NCBI GenBank assembly: GCA_949298575.1
Contig: CASFXH010000004.1
Span: 1-64,000, forward strand
From: an uncultured Parabacteroides sp.
GTDB lineage: Bacteria > Bacteroidota > Bacteroidia > Bacteroidales > Tannerellaceae
Direction of reading: 5' to 3'
Length of the DNA stretch: 64,000 bases
In this document: positions 54,217-62,178 of the stretch, piece by piece
Layout of the letters: each line of letters opens with the position of its first letter
How positions within the stretch are numbered: position 1 is the stretch's first letter
Made by a program: the position numbers and the translations under genes
The notes under the pieces: generated by a model
Databases searched by the model: none
Seen by the model: the letters and a program-made list of their open reading frames with translations, nothing else
Told to the model about the DNA's origin: nothing

Positions 54217-55188
54217 ATGTTTACCACGACAATGAGTATACCAGAGCTGATTGAGGAGGCTCGTAAGGATTATAAGGAAATGTATTGCGACGTGCGGATC
54301 GCCTATGAGCGTTTCTCGCAAAATTATAGAACCTATCGGAATGAATCCCGGCGTCTTATCCATACGATGGCGGAAGAGAAAACCTATCGGACAAGGCAAA
54401 ACAACACGTGGACGATTCATTTTCGCTATATCTTGGAGAAATCGGGCAAGGCGCAAGTGATCGGTTTGATGTATATGCCTTTCCGGCGAGAATCAGGGAT
54501 CGATTATTTTTATATGAGCATCAACCGGCAGGCTTTCCAATTGAACATCATGTCGGCGCATTTTATCCAGCGCTATAAGGAACGTTATCTCGATTACAAT
54601 GGGATCACCGTAAAGGGACCGAATCTCATCACCTATTATATTATTCATAATATCGATCGTCAAGTGACGCGATACATGCCGAAAGGTTGGACGGAAGAGG
54701 ATATGCAGGAGAAACGTTTTCTCATCTCCTCGCAAGGCTTGGCGTTAGTCAAATGGGGCAAGGAGTATGTGCTCCACATCACTTTCCTAGACCAGGAGAA
54801 CCTGAGTCGTTACAAGGCGATTGTCTATGAGCAAGAACAACTTTGGAAACTGATCGGGGACTTGCATAAGCTTTGGAACTCGAAAGAACCCTCAGAGATG
54901 TTGTTGTTTAAGGAGAAAGCCATCTATCATAAGATATTCTCGAATCCCAATTCCAAGAAACTGTTCATGGATTACGTGCGTCGCCGGAAAATGGGCGAGC
55001 CGAAAGAGGTCCTTGACGAATTTCTTGAGCGTGCCAAAGGCGCGTGGGGTGAGTTGGAGCGCAATAATGCCCGTCTGGGAGACGCGCTTGATTCCGCCGA
55101 GCGGACTTTACGGCCGAAGACCTTGTTCGATAACGACCTGTTTAAGATCTTGCGGCCACGAATCGATTTGTTTAATAAATTCAAATAA
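54217..55188 (+). CDS. Unknown cytoplasmic protein of 323 residues
   Basis: No family is recognised. The protein has no signal or membrane segment and is rich in Tyr, Arg and Lys. The middle part (about residues 65-210) looks alpha/beta (TWTIHFRYILEKSGKAQVIG, IDYFYMSINRQAFQLNI, SAHFIQRYKERYLDYNG). The last 100 residues are helical with DYVRRRKMGEPKEVLDEFLE. It lies 102 bp after dnaG and 14 bp before cutC in the same direction, and so may be cotranscribed with cutC. Its base composition is like its neighbours. Confidence 0.75.
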   Translation: MFTTTMSIPELIEEARKDYKEMYCDVRIAYERFSQNYRTYRNESRRLIHTMAEEKTYRTRQNNTWTIHFRYILEKSGKAQVIGLMYMPFRRESGIDYFYMSINRQAFQLNIMSAHFIQRYKERYLDYNGITVKGPNLITYYIIHNIDRQVTRYMPKGWTEEDMQEKRFLISSQGLALVKWGKEYVLHITFLDQENLSRYKAIVYEQEQLWKLIGDLHKLWNSKEPSEMLLFKEKAIYHKIFSNPNSKKLFMDYVRRRKMGEPKEVLDEFLERAKGAWGELERNNARLGDALDSAERTLRPKTLFDNDLFKILRPRIDLFNKFK

Positions 55189-55202
55189 TACGGAATAAGG
55201 AA

Positions 55203-55946
55203 ATGAAACGGATTATAGAGATTTGCGCCAACTCGGCCCAGAGCTGCGTGGAGGCGGAGGCGGGAGGCGCCAAGCGTGTGGAACTCTGCGCGGGCATCCC
55301 AGAGGGAGGGACGACTCCCAGTTATGGCGAGATCGTGATGGCTCAAAAGTTGACTTCGAAGATTGATATCAATGTGATTATCCGTCCTCGGGGAGGGGAC
55401 TTTCTCTATACGGAGGCGGAGATTGAGTCAATGTTGTTGGATATTGAGCTTTGTAAGCGTTTGGGCGTGCATGGTGTCGTATTCGGATGCTTGACTAAAG
55501 AGGGCGACATCGACGTGCCTTTGATGCGGAAATTGATCGAACGGGCCAAGCCGCTTTCGGTCACGTGCCATCGGGCTTTCGACGTCTGCCGGGATCCATT
55601 CGTGGCTTTGGAGCAGTTGATTGAGTTGGGATGCGATCGGATCCTGACCTCGGGGCAACAATCGGACGCGATTAAAGGTATCCCGTTGATTGCCGAGCTG
55701 GTGCGTCGGGCTGAAGGAAGGATCATTATCATGCCGGGTTGTGGCGTGCGAGAGAATAATATCGCTCAGTTGGAGCGGGAGACGGGCGCGAAAGAGTTTC
55801 ACACTTCCGCCCGGAGCGTGGTTTATAGCCGGATGGAATACCGGAACGAACATGTGCCGATGGGCAGTAGCGCGGTCACGTCGGAGTTCGAGACGGTGGA
55901 GACCGATCGTAAAAAAGTGGCGGCATGCGTTGGTTCGGACGATTGA
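55203..55946 (+). CDS. cutC: CutC-family protein
   Basis: The 247-residue TIM-barrel protein begins KRIIEICANSAQSCVEAE with the family's GGAKRVELCAG and later IRPRGGDFLYTEAE, VTCHRAFDVC and DRILTSGQQ. CutC was linked to copper tolerance in E. coli, but that role has been questioned, so the copper label is weak. It overlaps the next gene by 22 bp. Confidence 0.93.
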   Translation: MKRIIEICANSAQSCVEAEAGGAKRVELCAGIPEGGTTPSYGEIVMAQKLTSKIDINVIIRPRGGDFLYTEAEIESMLLDIELCKRLGVHGVVFGCLTKEGDIDVPLMRKLIERAKPLSVTCHRAFDVCRDPFVALEQLIELGCDRILTSGQQSDAIKGIPLIAELVRRAEGRIIIMPGCGVRENNIAQLERETGAKEFHTSARSVVYSRMEYRNEHVPMGSSAVTSEFETVETDRKKVAACVGSDD

Positions 55947-56839
55947 TCGTATGGAGCGTCCTTGTGTGGGGACTGGGTCTCGGCAATGCGTGGGGGCAAC
56001 AAGAAGAGGCTTTACCTTTCGAGTTGCCTTCGATCCCTTCGGTCTATCGGGAACCCGCGGATCGGGCGAAATATCTGCTTGAACATTTCTGGGATAATTT
56101 TGATTTGGCAGGAGCGACGACCAGCCAGATGACGGATGATTTTGAGCGGGCTTTTGCGACCTATGTGGATTTGACCCGCCATGTCGAGCCGGCGGTCGCG
56201 GCGAAGGCTGTCCAAGACCTGATGCGGGCGGTGGAAAACAATCGACCTTTTTTCAATTACCTAGACGGTCTGTTCGAGAAATATTTATATGACGCTTATT
56301 CGCCGATGCGCGACGAGGCGTTGTATGAGGCGGTTTTGGCTTATCTGGTGGAAAGTCCCGTTCTGGGAGAGGTCGATAAGATCCGTCCGAGCCAATTGCT
56401 GGCTTTGGTCCGCCGGAATCAAGTCGGGCAGCAGGCGGAACGTTTTGACTTCATCGATACGACGGGCACGAGGCAAACCTTGTCGGACGTGAAGGCGGAT
56501 CGGTTGTTGCTCTTTTTTTATGATCCGGATTGTGAGGATTGCCAACGGGCGCGTGAAGACGTGAAGGTTTCTCCCATCATCGGGCGGCAAATGGAGGAGG
56601 GGCGTTTGCGGGTGCTGGCGATCTATCCTTTCGGAGACCGTTCGCTTTGGGAGTCTTACGCGAAGAATCTTCCAGCCGACTGGGTAAATGGCTTGGATGA
56701 GGCGCAACGAGTGCTTGGGGAGGAGCTTTACGACTTGAAGCGGATGCCGACCCTCTATTTGTTGGACGCGGAGAAACGGGTTTTGTTGAAAGACGCGTCG
56801 GTGCACGAGATCGAGGCGTTTCTTTTGAAAGAGAACTAA
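55925..56839 (+). CDS. Exported thioredoxin-like protein with DUF5106 domain
   Basis: The 304-residue protein has a signal peptide (LIVWSVLVWGLGLGNAWG). A helical DUF5106 domain spans about residues 30-160 (SVYREPADRAKYLLEHFWDNF). A thioredoxin-like domain follows, with DPDCEDCQRAREDV giving a CxxC (about 197-200), a cis-Pro-like MPTLYLLD (about 277), and DFIDTTGTRQTLSDV ahead of it. Probably a periplasmic thiol-disulfide protein like other Bacteroidales TlpA/DUF5106 proteins. It overlaps cutC. Confidence 0.87.
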   Translation: MRWFGRLIVWSVLVWGLGLGNAWGQQEEALPFELPSIPSVYREPADRAKYLLEHFWDNFDLAGATTSQMTDDFERAFATYVDLTRHVEPAVAAKAVQDLMRAVENNRPFFNYLDGLFEKYLYDAYSPMRDEALYEAVLAYLVESPVLGEVDKIRPSQLLALVRRNQVGQQAERFDFIDTTGTRQTLSDVKADRLLLFFYDPDCEDCQRAREDVKVSPIIGRQMEEGRLRVLAIYPFGDRSLWESYAKNLPADWVNGLDEAQRVLGEELYDLKRMPTLYLLDAEKRVLLKDASVHEIEAFLLKEN

Positions 56840-56870
56840 AGAGGGGGAACGGAGATTATCGCCTGAAAGG

Positions 56871-57031
56871 ATGCGCGGCAGCAAACGCGTCCAAGAGTTG
56901 GAAAGCAAGTTGCGTCCTTGTTCGCGCGTTGGGTGATCCGCCAAGTGGGCTTCCGGCCGATGGCTCAAGGGGTTTCCTTTGGGATTTTTATCGCTTTCGT
57001 CAGCTTGGGCGTGATCATGATAGGAGGATAG
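56871..57031 (+). pseudogene. Possible small membrane-protein gene broken by one base
   Basis: An ATG at 56871, preceded by AAGG, opens MRGSKRVQELESKLRPCSR, which stops early. From about 56925 another frame reads RWVIRQVGFRPMAQG then VSFGIFIAFVSLGVIMIGG, a basic stretch plus one clear membrane helix, ending TAG at 57029-57031. Adding a single base near 56925-56932 would join them into about 53 residues. This could be a pseudogene, a sequencing error or programmed frameshifting. The family is not recognised, and coincidence cannot be excluded. Confidence 0.4.
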
Positions 57032-57042
57032 TTGATTTTTAT

Positions 57043-57050
57043 TACCTTTG
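57043..57050 (+). promoter_or_regulatory. Putative -7 box of the PBP1A gene
   Basis: TACCTTTG lies 63 bp before the start, an exact TAnnTTTG match. No good -33 box. Confidence 0.4.
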
Positions 57051-57113
57051 CCCCGCGGTCGGCGAGGGGTGAAGGTTTCGCCGTCCTTTGTTTTTCTAAT
57101 TTCATACTGAGGA

Positions 57114-59462
57114 ATGGCATCGAAGGTAACAAAAGGAATTATCATTTCGTTTTGGGTGATTTATGTGGCGGTCTTGGTGGCTGTCGTGAGCGCTTTCGTG
57201 GCGATCGCGAACGGATCGATTGGCTATATGCCACCGGTGGAGCAACTGGAGAACCCGATAGACAAGTACGCGTCACAAATCATTTCGGCGGATGGCCGGA
57301 CATTGGGTAGCTACGCCCATAGCCAAGATAATCGTATTTATGTCACGTATGATGAGCTTTCGCCCGACTTGGTGAAAGCGTTGATCGCGACGGAAGACGT
57401 GCGTTTCGCCGACCATAGCGGTATTGATTTCCAAGGCTTGGTCCGGGCGGTGGTGAAACGTGGCATCTTGATGCAGAAGAGTGGAGGCGGCGGAAGCACC
57501 ATCACCCAGCAGCTGGCGAAGCTGCTCTTCTCGCCCAACGCGGAGAACTTGACGGAACGCCTCTTCCAGAAACCGATCGAGTGGGTGATCGCCGTGCGCC
57601 TGGAGCGCTATTACACGAAAGAGGAGATCATCAACATGTACTTGAACAAGTTCGATTTCCTCTATAACGCGGTGGGGATCCAATCGGCGGCCCGGGTCTA
57701 TTTCGGCAAGACGCCCCGAACCTTGAAGATCGAGGAGGCGGCCACGCTGGTGGGCATGTGCAAGAACCCTTCTTATTTTAACCCCGTACGGCGCAACGAG
57801 CGGACAAAGGGGCGGCGCGACGTCGTGCTCGACCAGATGCAGAAGGCCGGCTACATCACCGCGGCCGAATGTGACTCCTTGAAGGCCTTGCCCTTGGTGC
57901 TCCACTTCAACCGGGTGGACCACAAGGACGGCTTGGCGCCTTACTTCCGCGAGTACTTGCGCATGACGCTGACGGCAAAGAAGCCGGAGCGCGAGAACTA
58001 CGCCTCATGGCAAGGGCAACTGTTCAAGGAAGACTCCATCTCGTGGGAGACGAACCCCCTCTACGGTTGGTGCAACAAGAACAAGAAGCCTGATGGCGAC
58101 TTCTACAATGTGTATACGGATGGCTTGAAGATTTATACGACGATCGACTCCCGGATGCAGCGCTACGCCGAGGACGCCGTGCGCGAGCACCTGAGCCAGA
58201 CCCTCCAGCCCACCTTCGCCAAGGAGAAGGCGGGACGCGCCTACGCCCCCTTCTCGAAAGACCTCTCGCTAGGGCAGGTCGATACGATCCTGATGCGTTC
58301 CATGCACCAGACCGATCGCTATCGGGCGTTGAAGAAGGCGGGGATGAAGGAAGAGGAGATCCGCGAGGAATTCCAGAAACCGATCGACATGCGCGTCTTC
58401 AGCTGGGACGGGCCGATCGACACCCTGATGTCGCCATGGGACTCGATCCGCTACCACAAGAGCTTCCTCCGGGCGGCCTTCATGTCGATGGACCCGCGCA
58501 CGGGGCAGGTGAAAGCCTACGTCGGCGGCATCGACTACAACGATTTCCAGTACGACATGATCAACGGCGGGCGCAGGCAGGTCGGGTCGACCATGAAGCC
58601 TTTCCTTTACTCCTTGGCGATGATCGAGGGCATCAGCCCGTGCGACGAGATGTTGCACGTCCAGCAGCAGCTCCGCGACGAGAACGGGCGGCTCTGGGTT
58701 CCCCGTAACTCAAGCGCGAAGAGGATTGGCGAGATGGTCACCATACAATGGGGCTTGCAGAACTCCGACAACTGGGTGACGGCTTACCTGATGAGCAAGC
58801 TCTCGCCCTATACGTTCGTACGCTTGCTGCACTCCTTCGGCCTGAAGAACGAGATAGACCCGGTGATCTCCGTCTGCCTCGGCACCCCCGACGTCTCCGT
58901 CGGCGAAATGGTGGGGGCATACACGGTCTTCGCCAACAAGGGCATCCGCGTGGAGCCCCTCTACGTGACCCGCATCGAGGATTCGTACGGCAACACGATA
59001 GCCAATTTCACCCCCCAAATGAGCGAGGTCCTCACCGAGGACGCCTCCTATAAGATGCTCCACATGCTGCGGAGCGTCATCGACGGCGGGACGGGCTCGC
59101 GCATACGATTCCGATACGGGCTGGAAGCCCCGATGGGGGGGAAGACCGGGACGACCCAGAACAACTCCGACGGATGGTTCATGGGCTTCACGCCAAGCCT
59201 CGTCTCGGGATGCTGGGTCGGAGGCGAGGACCGATCGGTGCATTTCGACCGCCTCACCGAGGGGCAGGGCGCCAACATGGCCCTCCCGATCTACGGACTC
59301 TATATGCAGAAGGTCTACGCCGACAAGACGTTAGGCTACTCGCAGGAAGAGGACTTCGACATCCCCGAGCGCTACCTGAACCCGTGCGACTCCATCCCCG
59401 AGGCCGAGCAAGAGCGCCTCGTCGAGCCCGATACGGGAGGCATCGACCGCATGTTCGAATAG
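57114..59462 (+). CDS. Class A penicillin-binding protein 1A
   Basis: The 782-residue bifunctional enzyme polymerises and crosslinks peptidoglycan. One N-terminal membrane helix (about 8-30) is followed by a GT51 transglycosylase with [16 protein letters not shown] (catalytic Glu) and [15 protein letters not shown]. The transpeptidase has STMK (in [13 protein letters not shown]), SDN (LQNSDNWV), and KTGT ([15 protein letters not shown]), all complete. The C-terminus is acidic and unstructured. Composition turns markedly GC-rich from about 57.5 kb onward. Confidence 0.97.
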   Translation: MASKVTKGIIISFWVIYVAVLVAVVSAFVAIANGSIGYMPPVEQLENPIDKYASQIISADGRTLGSYAHSQDNRIYVTYDELSPDLVKALIATEDVRFADHSGIDFQGLVRAVVKRGILMQKSGGGGSTITQQLAKLLFSPNAENLTERLFQKPIEWVIAVRLERYYTKEEIINMYLNKFDFLYNAVGIQSAARVYFGKTPRTLKIEEAATLVGMCKNPSYFNPVRRNERTKGRRDVVLDQMQKAGYITAAECDSLKALPLVLHFNRVDHKDGLAPYFREYLRMTLTAKKPERENYASWQGQLFKEDSISWETNPLYGWCNKNKKPDGDFYNVYTDGLKIYTTIDSRMQRYAEDAVREHLSQTLQPTFAKEKAGRAYAPFSKDLSLGQVDTILMRSMHQTDRYRALKKAGMKEEEIREEFQKPIDMRVFSWDGPIDTLMSPWDSIRYHKSFLRAAFMSMDPRTGQVKAYVGGIDYNDFQYDMINGGRRQVGSTMKPFLYSLAMIEGISPCDEMLHVQQQLRDENGRLWVPRNSSAKRIGEMVTIQWGLQNSDNWVTAYLMSKLSPYTFVRLLHSFGLKNEIDPVISVCLGTPDVSVGEMVGAYTVFANKGIRVEPLYVTRIEDSYGNTIANFTPQMSEVLTEDASYKMLHMLRSVIDGGTGSRIRFRYGLEAPMGGKTGTTQNNSDGWFMGFTPSLVSGCWVGGEDRSVHFDRLTEGQGANMALPIYGLYMQKVYADKTLGYSQEEDFDIPERYLNPCDSIPEAEQERLVEPDTGGIDRMFE

Positions 59463-59502
59463 CCTCGACCACTCGCTTTCTAATACCATTATCACATCAC
59501 GC

Positions 59503-61002
59503 ATGAACAATCGGAACAAGTATTTGCTGGCGATCGACCAAGGGACCACCAGCTCCAGGGCTATCCTCTTCGACCACCAAGGCCGAGCCGTGACGATAGC
59601 CCAGCGTGCTTTCCAACAGCACTTCCCCCAACCAGGATGGGTCGAGCACGACCCGAACGAGATTTGGTACTCGCAGTCGATCGTCGTAAGAGAGGCGATG
59701 GAAAAGGCCGACGTGACCGAGCGACACGTCGCGTGCCTCGGCCTCGCCAACCAGCGAGAGACCACCATCGTCTGGGACCGCGAGACCGGTTTCCCCATCT
59801 ACAACGCCATCGTCTGGCAAGACCGACGCACGGCCTACTTTTGCGAGCGACTGAAGGCCGACGGCCACGCCGACCTCATCCGTCGCAAGACCGGACTCAT
59901 CCCCGACGCCTATTTCTCGGCGACCAAGATCCGATGGATACTCGACCACGTGAAGGGCGCACGCCAGCGGGCCGAACGAGGCGAGTTGTGCTTCGGGACG
60001 GTCGACACGTGGCTCATCTGGAAACTCACCCGGGGCGAACGCTTCCTCACCGACGTGACGAACGCCTCGCGTACCTTATTATATAACATCCACACCGGAC
60101 AGTGGGACGACGAGCTGCTCGACCTCTTCGGCGTCCCACGCTCGATGATGCCCGAGGTGCGCGGATGCAGCGAGGTCTACGGCGAGACGTCATCGCCGGC
60201 GCTGGGCCGCGGTATCCCCATCGCGGGCATGGCCGGCGACCAGCAAGCCGCCCTCTTCGGACAGCTCTGCGTGGAGTGCGGCATGCTCAAGACGACTTAT
60301 GGGACAGGATGCTTCATGATCCTCAACACGGGCGAAACGCCCATCACCTCCGCCAACAACCTCCTCACGACCATCGCCTGGAAGCTCGGCGACCGCGTGA
60401 CCTACGCCCTCGAGGGAAGCGTCTTCGTCGGCGGCGCCGCCATCCAATGGCTACGCGACGGCCTCGGACTCATCCCCAACGCGCCCGCCTCCGAGCGACT
60501 GGCCCTCTCGGTCGACGACAACGGCGGCGTCTATTTCGTCCCCGCCCTCACCGGCCTCGGCGCGCCCCATTGGGACCAGTACGCCCGCGGAACCATCGTC
60601 GGGCTCACCCGAGGCACGACGGCCGCCCACCTCGCCCGGGCCGCCCTCGAAGGCATCGCCTATCAAGTGCGCGACGTCCTCGCGGCCATGGAGAACGACC
60701 TCAACGTCAGGCCACGCGAGCTCCGGGCCGACGGCGGCGCCGTGGCCAACAACTTCCTCATGCAATTCCAAGCCGACATCTGCCGACTCCCCGTCGTGCG
60801 CCCCCGCGTGCTCGAGACGACGGCACTGGGCGCCGCCTACCTCGCCGGCCTCGCCGTGGGCTACTGGAAAGACCTCGACGACCTGCGTGAGCAATGGCAA
60901 GTCGATCAGGTCTTTAAGCCCAAAATGAACGACGCGGAGGCCGCCCGACTCCTCGCCGGGTGGGAAAAAGCCGTAAGCCGTGCCCTGGATTGGGCGGAGT
61001 GA
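59503..61002 (+). CDS. glpK: Glycerol kinase
   Basis: The 499-residue kinase makes glycerol-3-phosphate from glycerol and ATP. It starts [20 protein letters not shown] (phosphate-1 motif). It has the glycerol-binding [17 protein letters not shown] and IVWQDRRT, and [17 protein letters not shown] with the FGGY-family C-terminal signature. It lies 40 bp after the PBP gene. No glycerol facilitator, dehydrogenase or regulator is beside it. Confidence 0.97.
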   Translation: MNNRNKYLLAIDQGTTSSRAILFDHQGRAVTIAQRAFQQHFPQPGWVEHDPNEIWYSQSIVVREAMEKADVTERHVACLGLANQRETTIVWDRETGFPIYNAIVWQDRRTAYFCERLKADGHADLIRRKTGLIPDAYFSATKIRWILDHVKGARQRAERGELCFGTVDTWLIWKLTRGERFLTDVTNASRTLLYNIHTGQWDDELLDLFGVPRSMMPEVRGCSEVYGETSSPALGRGIPIAGMAGDQQAALFGQLCVECGMLKTTYGTGCFMILNTGETPITSANNLLTTIAWKLGDRVTYALEGSVFVGGAAIQWLRDGLGLIPNAPASERLALSVDDNGGVYFVPALTGLGAPHWDQYARGTIVGLTRGTTAAHLARAALEGIAYQVRDVLAAMENDLNVRPRELRADGGAVANNFLMQFQADICRLPVVRPRVLETTALGAAYLAGLAVGYWKDLDDLREQWQVDQVFKPKMNDAEAARLLAGWEKAVSRALDWAE

Positions 61003-61045
61003 GCGAAAAATATGTTGTAAAACAGGCGAAGTTTTTGACGATCAA

Positions 61046-61078
61046 CTTGCTGCGATCGCCAAAATATCCGTACCTTTG
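61046..61078 (+). promoter_or_regulatory. Putative promoter of the HU-like/DUF4469 gene
   Basis: CTTG (61046-61049), 21 bp, TACCTTTG (61071-61078). The -7 box is exact and the -33 box has one mismatch. It lies 67 bp before the ATG. Confidence 0.55.
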
Positions 61079-61145
61079 AAGCGCCTGAAGGAACACGAGT
61101 GAGCCGGATGGAACAATTATTCATTAATCATTAAAACAATCAACT

Positions 61146-61937
61146 ATGAGTGACAACACATCTTACGTTTGGAAATTCGATCTCGAAGAGTACGCGATGA
61201 CGAAAGACAACGGCGAGGACTACACCGCCAAAGTGAGCACAATCCAATCCATGAGTATTGACGCGATCGCGAGGGCAATCGCCGCCGAGCGGACGGAGTA
61301 CCGCGAGCGGACGATCGTCAACATCGCGCACCTGATCGACGAGAAAATCAGGCACTTCGTCTGCCAAGGCAACACCGTCGTCACGGGCACCGCCCTCTAC
61401 TCACCTTCCATCGAAGGCGTCTTTATCGGAAAATCAGGCGAGGTCGACCCCGATCGAAACCGCTGCATGATCAACATCTCACCCTCCCAAGCCATGCGCG
61501 ATGAGCTGAAGAAGGTCAAACCCGTCTTCTCAGGCTTCGTGAAAGACATGGGAGGCGCCCGGATCGCGCTGGTCACCGACACGTCGACCGGCCTCACCGA
61601 CGGCACCATCACCCCGGGAGACATCCTCATCGTCACCGGAAAGAAGATCAAGTGCCTCAACGCCGACGGTTCGGGCATCGGGAAAGTCAGCTTCGTCAAC
61701 ACCGAGACGCAAGCCGAGACGACCGTCGCCAGCCTCGCCGTCAACGATCCCAGCAAACTGATGTTCATCGCCCCCGCGTCTCTCACCGACGGGACCTATC
61801 TCCTGCGCATAGAAACGTATTTCAGCACGAACGCCACGCTTCTGAAGAAAGTCCGCGTGCTGGAATACAGTACGCCACTGGTGGTTGGCGACGTAGAAGA
61901 AGACGAGGACGACGGAGGCTCTCCGGGCACGGTTTAA
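61146..61937 (+). CDS. HU-like DNA-binding protein with DUF4469 domain
   Basis: The 263-residue protein fits the Bacteroidota family with an N-terminal HU/IHF-like domain (about residues 1-125, with DEKIRHFVCQGNTVVTGTAL) and a C-terminal Ig-like DUF4469 domain (about 135-245, GDILIVTGKKIKCLNADGSG, FIAPASLTDGTYLLRIET). It ends in an acidic tail EEDEDDGGSPGTV. DNA binding is inferred from the domain, not shown. The last nine residues match the insert of the DUF6261 protein at 31566. A 23-bp palindromic array begins 7 bp after the stop. Confidence 0.82.
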   Translation: MSDNTSYVWKFDLEEYAMTKDNGEDYTAKVSTIQSMSIDAIARAIAAERTEYRERTIVNIAHLIDEKIRHFVCQGNTVVTGTALYSPSIEGVFIGKSGEVDPDRNRCMINISPSQAMRDELKKVKPVFSGFVKDMGGARIALVTDTSTGLTDGTITPGDILIVTGKKIKCLNADGSGIGKVSFVNTETQAETTVASLAVNDPSKLMFIAPASLTDGTYLLRIETYFSTNATLLKKVRVLEYSTPLVVGDVEEDEDDGGSPGTV

Positions 61938-61943
61938 GACACG

Positions 61944-62108
61944 ATTTTGTTCGACCCGATCGAACCGCTCGGTTCGACTCGATCGAACGCTTCGGTTCGA
62001 TCGGATCGAACGCTTCGGTTCGATCGGGTCGAACGCTTCGGTTCGATCAGGTCGAACGCTTCGGTTCGATCGGGTCGAACGCTTCGGTTCGATCGGATCG
62101 AACAAAAT
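61944..62108. repeat. 23-bp palindromic tandem repeat flanked by inverted repeats
   Basis: About six units of 23 bp contain TTCGATCGGATCGAA or close variants (GGGTC, AGGTC) separated by CGCTTCGG. The array is bounded by ATTTTGTTCGA (61944-61954) and TCGAACAAAAT (62098-62108), a perfect 11-bp inverted repeat. The whole 165-bp element could fold as one long or many short hairpins. AGGACTCTTTTTC follows, so it may also act as terminator for the upstream gene. Confidence 0.93.
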
Positions 62109-62178
62109 AAGGACTCTTTTTCGAGGCGATTGGTTCGCTACCAGTCGCCCGTTTTTTTTAATTCAAATAAATAATATC

